A stretch of DNA of 32,767 nucleotides. Origin: Microcaldota archaeon. GTDB taxonomy: Archaea > Micrarchaeota > Micrarchaeia > Anstonellales > Bilamarchaeaceae. The stretch lies in the NCBI GenBank assembly GCA_018813505.1, contig JAHJBM010000073.1, forward strand, positions 1-32,767, written 5' to 3'. Made by a program: the position numbers and the translations under genes. The first letter of the stretch is position 1. Every line of letters begins with the position of its first letter. This document shows positions 19,001-24,740 of this stretch, in pieces. The notes under the pieces were generated by a model. It was not told where the DNA came from, made no database searches, and saw nothing but the letters and a program-made list of their open reading frames with translations.

Positions 19001-20582
19001 AATAGACGCAACAATTACACTTATACTTGAAGACCTCAGCAGACTGGAACCGCACAATAGAATGCAATATTTGGAGGCAGTTACAAGATTTGATTTATCA
19101 CCTGAGTCATTATCAAGGCTTACAGAGACTAACCAAAGAGGAAGAAACAATGAAGGACAGATAGAATTAACAGGAAGAGGAAGAATGCCGCCATCCAGAT
19201 TAAAGAGGCTTCCAATATTGGCAGAAATGATATTAGCCCAAGGTGGTGATGCAGGACGTCTGCTATCAAATCTAGATAATAGCATAGTAAGGAGACAATT
19301 AAGCAACGGACCAAGTTTTGAGGAATTTACTAGATTCCTTATGAACCTTAGGCAGGCACAAACCGAACCTGAACAACAATTGCCATTACAAAGACAAGAA
19401 GCAATTAGGACAATGAGACGGGCATGGCTGGGACTAGTAAGAGAACAATTAGAATATCTGGGATTGGACCGAAATCAACGGAACCAGCAGGGCATTTCAG
19501 AAAATATTGATGGTGCAAGATTATCCTTTGTTAATGATAGGATGAGGCATTTGAATACACTTTATAGTTCTGCTGAAGATCGAAGAATAGATATAGTAAC
19601 AATGGTAGATATAACACGCGATTTGGCAGGGCAAGTTGAAACATCTGATTTCATGGTAGCTATTGGCAGGGGATATGCAGAATTAGCACCGGAATTAAAC
19701 ATACCTCCTGAATGGGCAGCAGAAAACCTAGACCTGGTGGCAGAATTCGTCTCATACAGAAGAATCCTGGAGTTGCTAGCAATACATGCATCAAACTACC
19801 ATGATTATACTGGCAATCCAGATGCATTTACAACTGCAAGATCGATGCTGGATGATGCATTCAGAGCACATATGGAAGGTAGATACAGTGAATTCAGATA
19901 TAGAGAATTCAGAGAAGAACTCACTCAGTTCGCAACTAGGGCAGGACTGGATGGAGATGCATTATTCCAAAGATGGAGTACAGATGAAACATATGGTGTA
20001 CATGCAAATGGGGAAACTTATGATGTACATGAAACAGGAAGTTTTGATGCTGCATTCTTTTCAGGAGTAGTTAGAGGGGACACTGCCTGCCAAAGCCCAA
20101 GAAATACCCACCCGGTAGTCGGAGGCATAGTCGGATCAGTAATGCAACCATGGATGCGCCAAATAGTTATTGGCCCACCCGGATCAGGAGATGCCACATA
20201 CAGAAGATGGATTACAATGGTAAGAGGAGATGATGGGCAACCGATATTGCTTGTCCAGCCACGACATCAGATTCCAGGCCTATCTCAAGAAGTAGATGAT
20301 GCAGTATTAAGCGCATTAAGACAGAGATATGAACCATTAGGTATTGAGGTACGGATTCCTGGATCTGGGGTATATGAGGTAAGAGATGCAAATGGAAGAC
20401 CAATGAATAGAGGATATAGCACATTTGCATTCAGGGCACCATTTGCATATTTGGACAGCAATATGACTGGATTCTTTGATAGGCAGGGAGAAATAATAAT
20501 GCAGCATGGATTGCATGTTGCACCAATAGGCGGTGTAAGGAGATTCCCGGTAGGAAGTGTATTGAGGATACGTACTAACTAA
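7059..20582 (+). CDS. Giant 4507-aa helical protein with proline-rich linkers
   Basis: No named family is recognised. One uninterrupted frame of 13.5 kb starts at ATG 7059, 13 bases after GGAGG. The protein is rich in Glu, Arg, Ala and Gln, has only about five cysteines and shows no N-terminal signal peptide. Most of it is amphipathic helix resembling TPR or coiled-coil repeats. The helical blocks are separated by Pro/Thr/Glu linkers near residues 552-590, 776-824, 903-935, 2110-2165, 2551-2629, 2784-2848, 3171-3215 and 3496-3561. A glycine-rich hydrophobic region spans about 1850-2000. Two related beta modules opening with LGTxVRD lie near 3570-3650 and 3675-3750. The last 180 residues form a distinct globular domain with DTACQ near 4345. 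It may be a structural scaffold, cell-interaction factor or effector; this is inference. Confidence 0.9.
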   Translation: MVHQRPEQPDQQRTPTPENQADAERQLSELLGYSGTIPRRITPQQESGSALEQAERQADEAVAEALGYARELQEMLLGPDTIDHEVLERELERIIPAEQRDRYEDEIELIEELVQRAVQARESGDMQTAGRLAELVVIGIEGLARIRELDARLLDSGSQNTGQINEIRDGLLASFRDVIFEGQTDAETTLHRSRANLVLRAAQMYANNAQLFQGELYGEMGRTLGQLIIDGGSAATQGIEFNAETEERVTQGLDAIEHELEGAESNARALAAAQLQQYEDRYLEMSDGVTDPGLRRALEEFRGRLERFRERLLSDDPHVETEGRTLDEELRQIDMQIDYLDYLRLRLLNGRTGAQVAGLEAVCGRGMQALLDGNLEQAQLQLFIATQYNEAHGEQGRELRVHLLEQSQGLVEGRLQSSEVLSYLSDYYSEQLAQRTTGPGRIRDEQAQQQLADIVEGLDHEITIADLVRATAALRIADEIRLQERTLSGAGNAEVREGTLRIMRRGLTLLNSNLPAVLATMQAELGRQYAHANTNVRGSIEAMSSRLVATGNGQPGTEHQQPATDTPQPASRTEPPEHGTDNQEPTITPNQAQDIETLAQQGNEYILLLQRRQQLLRLRQRAGTDRALRRVYNDALQSLDSLLADIGEGNEISYDRMRGANAQLALIFGDEGQIREAFATSRDPEERRVEYESTADFVNLGDAIRGTSRQVRNTVIDLYGRAMHELNEGNVRRGRALIALARAYALSRSAEDRTGILRLAERVMEAPTGMVSMGRVSTLPGTAEAENAEGPVLRDPTVIVGGEQAAEPQEEERERPEQPRADLSNSLARAYLDRALMQRRITDDQLRETYTAYSDLYIEAHWERDMGSVMALGPLVRLYADAAVASSEGAADDPVVRDILALETGTPPSASGNQEPETGDTEHRTTNPGQGIPSLAELQAGLAGPNGQRRLLPEILGAETPEQTQTVLQNLELSLTSLRTRFMQTQFNRSASITPTSRMESGYDGVRARAEAQRRRARTDGDSQEVARLDGQVRAVNLELTQARLESARRFFAQGTEFMLRATELRDQARSTEDQTERAIILQQAGDLEARGSMLMMQAEGLRDSTLGVHRSVVSVRSRAGRGMRRIEDARDSFDRAAELYLQAGRELSERDLDTPIGEGDRAYFESQRRAANNDYRMGNGRLQQQLGVQRAVRRVLADAESVEGQNQANVTEFQGIEIPRRASEMPEDENDYVAPQVEAAYNGRQVQRQIDEARRLARAERLDGAVRGMNSARSYMQNYRQQAYVAMLHTGLVPGATDEESEHGMAYFRTFDMLASLRAGRQAIADGNLDGAGEVLRKVNREATVGARQQRLENQARVEDSIDEEASASASGYAGYLAQRRAQASGDVAEEARASGRPADNNRAEAQEANAQLLETTGVLPGLEADARMEAGLARGRARDLRAARDAVDTTEDIPNSDTALDLVSALEELGESRGTSRNRMVPRPSTLSRDLRALRRYAEDETLTPAERDQRIMGYLSEHPDTLRSAAAVLRRNGEMTEGTEMGLVAEAEHGLGVLQYQDHAVGWNLSISAGERAVELLDQADEQHRSGARPHTVNNLRSNAGDFLSLAVTASRSPGEIPRAIAEGRYVHLARIEGADGGPLRVRRRISGAYEEVNIRFTPAAARIPDLWERATRRSLTALQSRAQGASVGLYPRNEVEELTQLDLNATFAGLGYRRSPGYDRTIPESQRWGRLVLTRGEHRLLQDAAGAVSFARAEYSQIGSLLTGTGSRDERDSAIREVSGLVQNAQNIVDTIIREAEGRTEIPIETDERRAELEERSTGLGRQFTLAAHGVELDIEHGREDELVVGQVRAAGMLALGSILCATGLGMPAGALFLEEAIRGLEEQSRMSGGYEQMTTLEQTLAISGIAMAGVGFVVGGLSGVLMQFSAEEVALTQGLRTLSALTRYTGMGMMAGGVVTGGLELAQHGRNPEAGVFDYSMTLFNMLQPFMQMGASRVMFENPHLMYGRSFGARTARLGMAVVFGESVTEMTHGTHVAQAEEAVRMRNERRANQTPEQIEAEQNVLISVELRLGRSLSLEEEMILYHIYGQQPVDMNGALALLSGEPMERIQPETRTPQPETGTPRPARPQSPESQNAYARTGRPEQEVPGPETEPGSEAQQPLARALARRIMDQYANSFDSQAMARRGDSGGLRIINAETPLARAMADYMLQQERSGTPVTRSQAARHIAEEILAGRRDVDGRLIIREPSAPQRRSERPQLAQRTAEEVLAEYDRGRQGDQNFSPEARRLEELISEHRRELEDGETDDGVEISELTLAAQVVEDVQVARGIISEARAGANNDNVFALRMYMERLNITEEQAAMRVAADIRNGELQETVAGFRQGARPEEVRPGEATAHAETSGRTGMALAQDLELNERSGLANFARALVRHEYGTETNSEVEAQFNALPPELQRAVRHLTGPDPRQETNRTSNDRQQMFVINARADRRTFNDYRTNRRRGAPVIETARGMVIEAMRAAGSEAEANDQPVQMQATGTDDVVGTVIRPDQPQNQNAEPGNRTPETGRPQLVRAQGDTPARVIPIAGFGERRPNASAGRGGSEPQSHAPQDARSRTPEPPRAVRQPEQTNATASEMQELVDAMLSGSRTGIAILNLREMAQQSQRGQLMRDAVYFLTSGAIDIGSLAPETRARMIAQMAEVIDGNAMIPLTEEQTANIARLVFGSVVGTAGRTPASYGNELVSARRFFGAADMLAFGRMMRLMREQAPGSADELVRTYGNDRTANAQEPPRVAQPQTADHEAHARTPARRGRQPETPVVENEPAHVIPLRPEPREARPPAETFDQNAALELDPEPQSAADRLALRPGFLRDNGIRVTEDIVTDAQGRTYRIYLVNSGGEQAELRVPAELRGDALAQHLETEVLTMRYMDYTTASHDQTKLDALNQYSGNNRLLRYRILALDELQQNGMLFEDAIMAVTTDNGPRLTPEVQRRLDHIYQRTVEATPHSAADLEGSGRYVYDVAEARNSPDEAQQQWARDSEAHMQQQGEPGLRAEESTVALAVLISSCNDEGEVLATARMLGRDLDTGEGEDVAPQQLWTLTILAHRIINGDENVRAQALQELQEIFITLTTSELRAFGRLYRMSETAFNEQRSTTSRQIMQEYVAHMQRRNAPTPQETGPHAQHAEPQIAGHETPNAEPETGHRTPETQPPAAVQHPVDFAPLDVALSQLTGHGPDITRYARYIFELAMRNDVEIPEAYRDAVNAVRQAAGNQQEGTHPPATLEAIEQARSILAARDEAHAPDAVSSRINMGTVRDLMALADGRLGRDATATERDFAQRLASDPEYIRALEQGDMQRAIGLAIRYAQMLETHNRILSGDAERAESAPQSQREMDFRSLGGRSITRGGETIRFAGRRGEAPQTYSVEEYNRAVAIASYAEDLINGRVEPGSITEDMRADAEALSSDVDFAAASAPNRRGVVDRREQLAIALRRVRGIDETGHRTPETSEPQDSGHETPNAEPETHEPQAATPQHAETPQDSGHETPNAEPETGHRTPEPQLVAEQKVRANPQQILGTQVRDFLQSITGQVEGLGPRDLKYDGAFDRGNERVVRFRIGDREIDIPAPEGYAEMSPDQLREYYEQQLLSQLREPEAHTEGQELWRHNIPEGAERVGGRDGSPQNVLGTEVRDLNLPREYNFGGAYRIDGEIWIAFNRGTGENRETVLVRQMQRQGNETPEQIGEYYRTQIEAAGRQEAVPQEHTPDVPQRQAHEEQVTQTWSVEDLARANAGEQGNIEDVISWARGSAESILQYSEQHGGLNDRLSGTIYGAAMRRANEHGRTSPNIDDMIFGVLLVRNVLGRCSGSNADHIRDALLTGLGTIIRETSGDMLTETIEAYTRTIIDVSTRIPTDIDNNQRLAVIQMVDMIATLYARGVNPNNIITNPTGTGLLDLYTIASPTTLHQTVVHLQRLVMGMPRNTHAEAIDATITLILEDLSRLEPHNRMQYLEAVTRFDLSPESLSRLTETNQRGRNNEGQIELTGRGRMPPSRLKRLPILAEMILAQGGDAGRLLSNLDNSIVRRQLSNGPSFEEFTRFLMNLRQAQTEPEQQLPLQRQEAIRTMRRAWLGLVREQLEYLGLDRNQRNQQGISENIDGARLSFVNDRMRHLNTLYSSAEDRRIDIVTMVDITRDLAGQVETSDFMVAIGRGYAELAPELNIPPEWAAENLDLVAEFVSYRRILELLAIHASNYHDYTGNPDAFTTARSMLDDAFRAHMEGRYSEFRYREFREELTQFATRAGLDGDALFQRWSTDETYGVHANGETYDVHETGSFDAAFFSGVVRGDTACQSPRNTHPVVGGIVGSVMQPWMRQIVIGPPGSGDATYRRWITMVRGDDGQPILLVQPRHQIPGLSQEVDDAVLSALRQRYEPLGIEVRIPGSGVYEVRDANGRPMNRGYSTFAFRAPFAYLDSNMTGFFDRQGEIIMQHGLHVAPIGGVRRFPVGSVLRIRTN
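8716..8820. repeat. AC-rich repeat tract, linker 1 of the giant gene
   Basis: This tract has tandem degenerate words (ACCGGGAACCGAACACC, ACCCGCAACCGATACCCC, CCAGAACAGAACCCCC). Translated, it is a Pro/Thr/Gln/Glu-rich linker between helical blocks. Confidence 0.5.
9763..9846. repeat. AC-rich repeat tract, linker in the giant gene
   Basis: CTGGAAACAGGCACCCC and GAACCTGAAACTGGAGACAC are variants of the same word family and read in frame as EPETGDTEHRTTNPG. Confidence 0.5.
13393..13455. repeat. AC-rich repeat tract, linker in the giant gene
   Basis: ACAACCCGAAACCAGAACCC and GCCGGAAACAGGAACCCC are tandem variants. In frame they give TPQPETGTPRPARPQ, directly after the hydrophobic region and its helical tail. 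Confidence 0.5.
14720..14765. repeat. AC-rich repeat tract, linker in the giant gene
   Basis: GCTGAACCAGGAAACAG and ACACCGGAAACCGGACGCC read in frame as AEPGNRTPETGRPQ. The longer disordered linker continues to about 14945 without the clear word pattern. Confidence 0.5.
16626..16675 (+). repeat. 50-base direct repeat, copy 1
   Basis: This 50-base block encodes GHETPNAEPETGHRTP. It is identical to 17676-17725, about 1 kb downstream in the same gene, and its first 33 bases also match 17592-17624. It sits inside a broader repeat tract at 16580-16692. Confidence 0.85.
17579..17624 (+). repeat. 46-base direct repeat, copy 2
   Basis: This block, starting ACCGCAAGACTCAGG, is identical over 46 bases to 17663-17708. 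Its last 33 bases match the start of the copy at 16626. It lies within a repeat tract running from about 17545 to 17732. Confidence 0.85.
17663..17725 (+). repeat. Direct repeat, copy 3 (composite of copies 1 and 2)
   Basis: The first 46 bases match copy 2 and the last 50 bases match copy 1. This composite arrangement suggests recent duplication or recombination between linker tracts. Confidence 0.85.
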
Positions 20583-20598
20583 TAATGGGTGATTATTT

Positions 20599-21138
20599 AT
20601 GAATAATACACAAATACAAACAGAATATTTACTCGCATGCCGCGATCAAAGATTAGATGTTAGGAATAACGCTTTAGAAAAATTAAGGGATACAAAATAT
20701 CCGGAATTAATCAAACTCGCTGATATCAGCATAGTGATTTTTAAGATACTGAATGGACTGGAAACAAAAACAGAAAAAGAAATTTTACAGATGTTTGACG
20801 GGTTTTCAATGACACAAAACTGGAATTCTTTGATAGCGATAACAGGAACGATGTTTTTAAACAAAGCAAATGAGATGGAAGATAAAAAAGAACAGGAAGG
20901 AATACTAAAAATAGGATTAAAATTATTATCAAGAGCACAGAATTCAGGAATTATGCTGACAGATGCAACGATTGAACGCGTGAAGAAACTACGGAATGGA
21001 ACCGGAACAGAGACAAGCAAGATGGCAGAGAGGATAGTATCAGCACAGACTATTAACTTATTTGATTTTGATATGCCAAAAGAACCAAGAAAAACAATTA
21101 AAGAGCATACAAAATCAAAAAGGCAAAAAAATAGATAA
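20599..21138 (+). CDS. Hypothetical helical protein downstream of the giant gene
   Basis: The family is not recognised. The 179 residues look all-helical in the N-terminal 150, with a paired-helix pattern (DVRNNALEKLRDTKYPELIKLADI, then further helices) that loosely recalls HEAT/ARM repeats. A Lys/Arg-rich tail (KEHTKSKRQKNR) ends the protein. There is one cysteine, near the N-terminus, and no membrane segment or signal peptide. It starts 16 bases after the giant gene with GGGTGAT four bases before ATG, so it is almost certainly co-transcribed and is a likely partner of the giant protein. Its basic tail mirrors the basic first protein of the operon. Confidence 0.8.
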   Translation: MNNTQIQTEYLLACRDQRLDVRNNALEKLRDTKYPELIKLADISIVIFKILNGLETKTEKEILQMFDGFSMTQNWNSLIAITGTMFLNKANEMEDKKEQEGILKIGLKLLSRAQNSGIMLTDATIERVKKLRNGTGTETSKMAERIVSAQTINLFDFDMPKEPRKTIKEHTKSKRQKNR

Positions 21139-21217
21139 AAGTTAAATGTTCAGATATTTAGCTCAACGCATTTACCAACACGCAAGCAATTGATAGAGTC
21201 AATCCACAATCAGATTA

Positions 21218-22846
21218 TCAGTGCCTTACCAAACGCCGATCAGTATCACCATTATTTGGAGTGGCATTTGAATTCGATACTCGATTGAGTGCAGCAATCA
21301 AATTCTGATCAGATGAAGTTATCACTGTACTAATAGGAACGTCTGGATTGAAACGATTTCGATCGAATGTGATACGACCAACCTCATCCCCACTACGATT
21401 ACGGACCACTGTTTGATCGCCACTTGCATCAATACGATAACCATCACGACGAATTTGGCGTTCAAACCTAAGGAAATCAGATTGTTCCATTTTGACTGTT
21501 ACTGGCTGAGTGGTTGGAGTGGATCCGGCTTGAGCAACCCGTTGATCTTGATCAGCAGGTACACCAGCAGGTGTAACCTCTCTTCTTTCAACCATACCAA
21601 GTGCATCTACCCTTGCAAGTGCACCGTTAACTGGGGTTCCTTGTTCAAGCGTACGACCATCATTGAATGTAAGCACCACTTGGTCATCATTACCTTCGCT
21701 ACCCTCATATCTAACCCCTCTTGCTAATAGATTACCCTGAGGATCTCGAAATACCAATTCCTGAGCCATCCCATGATCCAACCTTCTGCCCATAACCAAT
21801 CTGTGTGGATGGGTATTGTTTTCTTCATCATCATCATATACCGCAGTAAGATCTCTGGTTAAATCATCGAATTGTCTACCGGTCAATGTAACACGTGCCT
21901 GATTACCAGTAAGAGATCGTGGCTCTGGTACAGTAGGAGTTCGTTGTGCTCTTACTCCAGGAATACCATCAAGTACTGCAACTGCCTCATTAAATGCTTC
22001 TGAAGATTCCGAATTACTAAGGCTGATTGTGATGGCACTGACAAGAGTGCCCCCCATTACAGGAGTTCCTGTAAAATCATGAGGGTTGTTGGGATTTGCA
22101 TTAGGTCTGTTTCTGCTAGGAGGGATATAGGTTGGAGTACCATCACGGACAGTGTACCTGGGCCTGTTTGGATCTTCATTTACTCCAAGTATTACCCCAT
22201 CATCTGCACCGGGATTATAATGCCTTCTAACCCTACCATTCGAATCACGCAAAGGACTTGTTACACCAATATTCCCTCTTTCAACTACGCTACCTATACG
22301 TGTACCGTCCAGATGCCTTAATCCAGTGCCATTCAGATCAGTATCAAGAGAGATATTATGCGCTGCAAGACGTTCTCTGGCAACCTGAACCTGTGCAGGT
22401 GTAAGTGTATATGTGCGTGCCTGCCCTCTGCTATTTTCCTGAAACGCTTCACGTGCACGAACAGCTGCATGAGGACGCGGTTGTGCGCGAGGTTGTGCAG
22501 GAGTTGGTTGATCAACAAGAGGAACAGTTGGGAATGTAGCACTGGCCACATTTCCAGCAGGTGTCAGTTCAGTAGCCATATTTAATCCATGAGCTTGCAT
22601 AGCAGTGATCAATGCCCTACCAGTTGGAGTGGCATCATTCAATGTAATTAAATATGGCGGATTACGACCAGAATTATATGTTCCGCTACCTATATTCCTC
22701 CCGTGACTATCAGTAATTGTAATTTGATCGTTGTTGGCACCTCGACCTCTGTTACGACTTACTGTGATATGCCCAACATCATTTCTTGCACCATCAAAAC
22801 TACCCATATATTGATCCCGATTCATTGCAAAAGTATGTCCAGTCAT
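21218..22846 (-). CDS. Hypothetical repetitive beta-rich protein
   Basis: The family is not recognised. The 542 residues start at ATG 22846, where GGTGAT lies four bases upstream; a longer TTG reading to 22858 would overlap that site. The protein has no cysteine and no membrane helix. It seems to contain about four units of 80-110 residues. Each has strands around charged Asn/Asp/Arg-rich turns (for example GDEVGRITFDRNRFNP) and ends in a helix such as LIAALNRVS, ALITAMQAHGL or ALARVDALGM. A Pro/Ala/Arg-rich linker lies near residues 112-135. A TTTAAATTC element near 22893-22901 and an AATAAATATAG element near 22870-22880 are possible promoters. It converges on the giant-gene operon. A shared role is possible but unproven. 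Confidence 0.75.
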   Translation of the reverse strand: MTGHTFAMNRDQYMGSFDGARNDVGHITVSRNRGRGANNDQITITDSHGRNIGSGTYNSGRNPPYLITLNDATPTGRALITAMQAHGLNMATELTPAGNVASATFPTVPLVDQPTPAQPRAQPRPHAAVRAREAFQENSRGQARTYTLTPAQVQVARERLAAHNISLDTDLNGTGLRHLDGTRIGSVVERGNIGVTSPLRDSNGRVRRHYNPGADDGVILGVNEDPNRPRYTVRDGTPTYIPPSRNRPNANPNNPHDFTGTPVMGGTLVSAITISLSNSESSEAFNEAVAVLDGIPGVRAQRTPTVPEPRSLTGNQARVTLTGRQFDDLTRDLTAVYDDDEENNTHPHRLVMGRRLDHGMAQELVFRDPQGNLLARGVRYEGSEGNDDQVVLTFNDGRTLEQGTPVNGALARVDALGMVERREVTPAGVPADQDQRVAQAGSTPTTQPVTVKMEQSDFLRFERQIRRDGYRIDASGDQTVVRNRSGDEVGRITFDRNRFNPDVPISTVITSSDQNLIAALNRVSNSNATPNNGDTDRRLVRH

Positions 22847-22905
22847 AATAATCACCAAATTACCATATTACTATATTTATTAGTACAAAATGAATTTAAA
22901 TCTAT

Positions 22906-24309
22906 TTAGAAAAATAGATCTCGCTCACCATCTTCGATTCGTTTTAAACGGATTTTTGTTTCCTGTTTTCTTTCATCAGTTTCAATGCGCTCTAGTTCGC
23001 GAGTGATAGTTGCTTCACCAGTTTTTTTTGTTTTTTCTGTTGCATAATCCTCAAGAAATTCCTTGAAGGTAAGAATTGCATTAGGATGGCAAAGATAATG
23101 GATATTCCCGGCTTTCGCGAGTTTCATAAATGTTTCGCCAGTGCGTTTGCTTCTGTAACAAGCAGTGCAGAAGCTCGGAAGCATATCCTGACTGCAAATA
23201 TTTTCAACTATTTCATCAACCGAACGGTGATCAGATAATTCGAATTGTTTATTAGTTTGACCAATGTTGCCACCATTATCAAGAGGATTGGCACCGGAAT
23301 ATCCACAAGGAGACGTTTTCGATGCGGCAGATGTTTGCGAAATCCCGATTTCAAATGCTTTTTTTCGTATTTCAGGAGATTCACGAGTTGAAATAATCAT
23401 TCCAGTATATGGTAATGACAAACGAATCACTGCAATTAATTTGAGAAACTCCACATCCGAAACAGGAAAATCAGAACTGTAAACTACTCCGGGTGCTGGC
23501 TGGAATCTTGGAACCGAAATTGTATGTGGCCCCACACCGTGCGTTTCCTCCATATACCTAGCATGCGAGAGAAGAGCAAGCACTTCGAATTTGTAATCAT
23601 AAAGACCAAATAAAACCCCCATACCATAGTCATCTAATCCGGCTTCAAACGCGCGTTCGTGTGCTGTGATCTGACGAGAGTAATCTGCCTTTGGCCCTTT
23701 GTGCAACCGCTCATAAGTTGGTTTGTGATATGTTTCTTGGAATAGTTGATAAGTACCAATTCCAATGTCTTTCAGTTTGCGATAATTGTCGATGCTGGTT
23801 GCTGCAATATTAACATTTACTCTACGGATTTCACCGTTTCCAACTTTAGTAGAATAAATGGTTTTAATCGCATCACAAACATAATCAATTGAATTTTCAG
23901 GATGTTCCCCGCTTTCTAAAAGGATGCGCTTGTGACCCATGCGAATGATATGTCCTGTTTCGAGTCTTACCTGGTCTTGGGTGAGCCGCGTGCGCTTCAT
24001 TTGTTGGTTCCTGCAATGAAAACCGCAATATTCACAATCGTTAACGCAATAGTCCGATATGTAAAGCGGTGCAAAAAGAACGAGGCGATTTCCATAAATA
24101 TCACGCTTCAGCTTTCCGGCAGTCTGAAGAAGTTTTTCAAGTTGTGCGGGATTATTTTTGCCATCAATTGCAAGAAGCTTTGCAGATTCTTCCAAAGATA
24201 GGCCTTTCTTTTCCAGGGCTTTTAGCAGGAGTAAATCAAGATCAAACTCGCTTGCCAAAGGTGAGAGACCTGCAAGATTTGAAATCAAAGAAGTATCAAG
24301 AGTGAACAT
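22906..24309 (-). CDS. hydG: HydG: tyrosine lyase for [FeFe]-hydrogenase H-cluster assembly
   Basis: HydG is a radical SAM enzyme that cleaves tyrosine and yields the CO and cyanide ligands, delivered on iron, for the [FeFe]-hydrogenase active site. The radical SAM cluster motif CX3CX2C is at Cys88, Cys92 and Cys95 within APLYISDYCVNDCEYCGF. The family-specific auxiliary cluster motif CX2CX22C is intact at Cys381, Cys384 and Cys407. This separates HydG from the related thiamine enzyme ThiH. The 467 residues fit the family. The C-terminal 40 residues are a charged helical extension. It lies on the same strand as hydE, separated by a small gene on the opposite strand, so it probably has its own promoter upstream of 24309. 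hydF and a hydrogenase gene are not in the window. Confidence 0.93.
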   Translation of the reverse strand: MFTLDTSLISNLAGLSPLASEFDLDLLLLKALEKKGLSLEESAKLLAIDGKNNPAQLEKLLQTAGKLKRDIYGNRLVLFAPLYISDYCVNDCEYCGFHCRNQQMKRTRLTQDQVRLETGHIIRMGHKRILLESGEHPENSIDYVCDAIKTIYSTKVGNGEIRRVNVNIAATSIDNYRKLKDIGIGTYQLFQETYHKPTYERLHKGPKADYSRQITAHERAFEAGLDDYGMGVLFGLYDYKFEVLALLSHARYMEETHGVGPHTISVPRFQPAPGVVYSSDFPVSDVEFLKLIAVIRLSLPYTGMIISTRESPEIRKKAFEIGISQTSAASKTSPCGYSGANPLDNGGNIGQTNKQFELSDHRSVDEIVENICSQDMLPSFCTACYRSKRTGETFMKLAKAGNIHYLCHPNAILTFKEFLEDYATEKTKKTGEATITRELERIETDERKQETKIRLKRIEDGERDLFF

Positions 24310-24377
24310 AATCCCATATAATATTTGAACAAAAGATATGAAAAAGGATTTTATCAGAATTTACCATTAAAAAGCAC

Positions 24378-24386
24378 ATTTAAAAA
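24378..24386 (+). promoter_or_regulatory. TATA-box promoter of the small gene at 24411
   Basis: ATTTAAAAA is centred about 28 bases before ATG 24411, which fits a leaderless or nearly leaderless message. It shares the 24310-24410 spacer with the divergent hydG promoter. Confidence 0.45.
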
Positions 24387-24410
24387 GTGTTTGAGATAGT
24401 AATAATATGT

Positions 24411-24725
24411 ATGACTGCTTGGAAGAAAACGCAACCAACAACTTTATGCGGATCTGGAAAATACGATGCCATACTAAGTGCAAAAACAGGCAGAAAAGAG
24501 GTATTCGGAGACACCCCCAATGGAAATGCATTTGGAAAGGATAGACTCCTAGAAACAGATGAATCTTTGGGAATAGAAAGACGAACTCATTCTCCAAAAA
24601 TTGAAAGAACAACGCAAGTTATGGAAGGATTAGAACGGATACTTCGAGAAGGACCAGAAGAAAAAAATCCGGAGAGACTGATGCAGATGCTTAAGACAGT
24701 AGCAACTGCAATTGCACGCAACTAA
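24411..24725 (+). CDS. Small hypothetical protein between hydG and hydE (opposite strand)
   Basis: This is an unrecognised 104-residue protein. The N-terminal half is Gly/Thr/Lys-rich with one cysteine and little predicted structure (TTLCGSGKYDAILSAKTGRK). The C-terminal half is an amphipathic helix (RTTQVMEGLERILREG, then PERLMQMLKTVATAIARN). ATG 24411 was chosen because a TATA element sits about 28 bases upstream; GTG 24387 in the same frame overlaps that promoter. It is divergent from hydG and convergent with hydE, whose stop lies 15 bases beyond its own. Its position may be accidental or may hint at a hydrogenase-related role. Confidence 0.55.
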   Translation: MTAWKKTQPTTLCGSGKYDAILSAKTGRKEVFGDTPNGNAFGKDRLLETDESLGIERRTHSPKIERTTQVMEGLERILREGPEEKNPERLMQMLKTVATAIARN

Positions 24726-24740
24726 CATTTATGAAATACC

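Noticed and set aside
7059-20582. Giant gene as a chance or misassembled open frame
   Set aside because: It has a ribosome binding site, consistent codon use throughout, domain-like changes in composition and a tightly spaced downstream gene. Long-read support would still be useful.
22906-24309. ThiH (thiamine biosynthesis) instead of HydG
   Set aside because: The C-terminal CX2CX22C auxiliary-cluster motif is specific to HydG, and hydE is adjacent.
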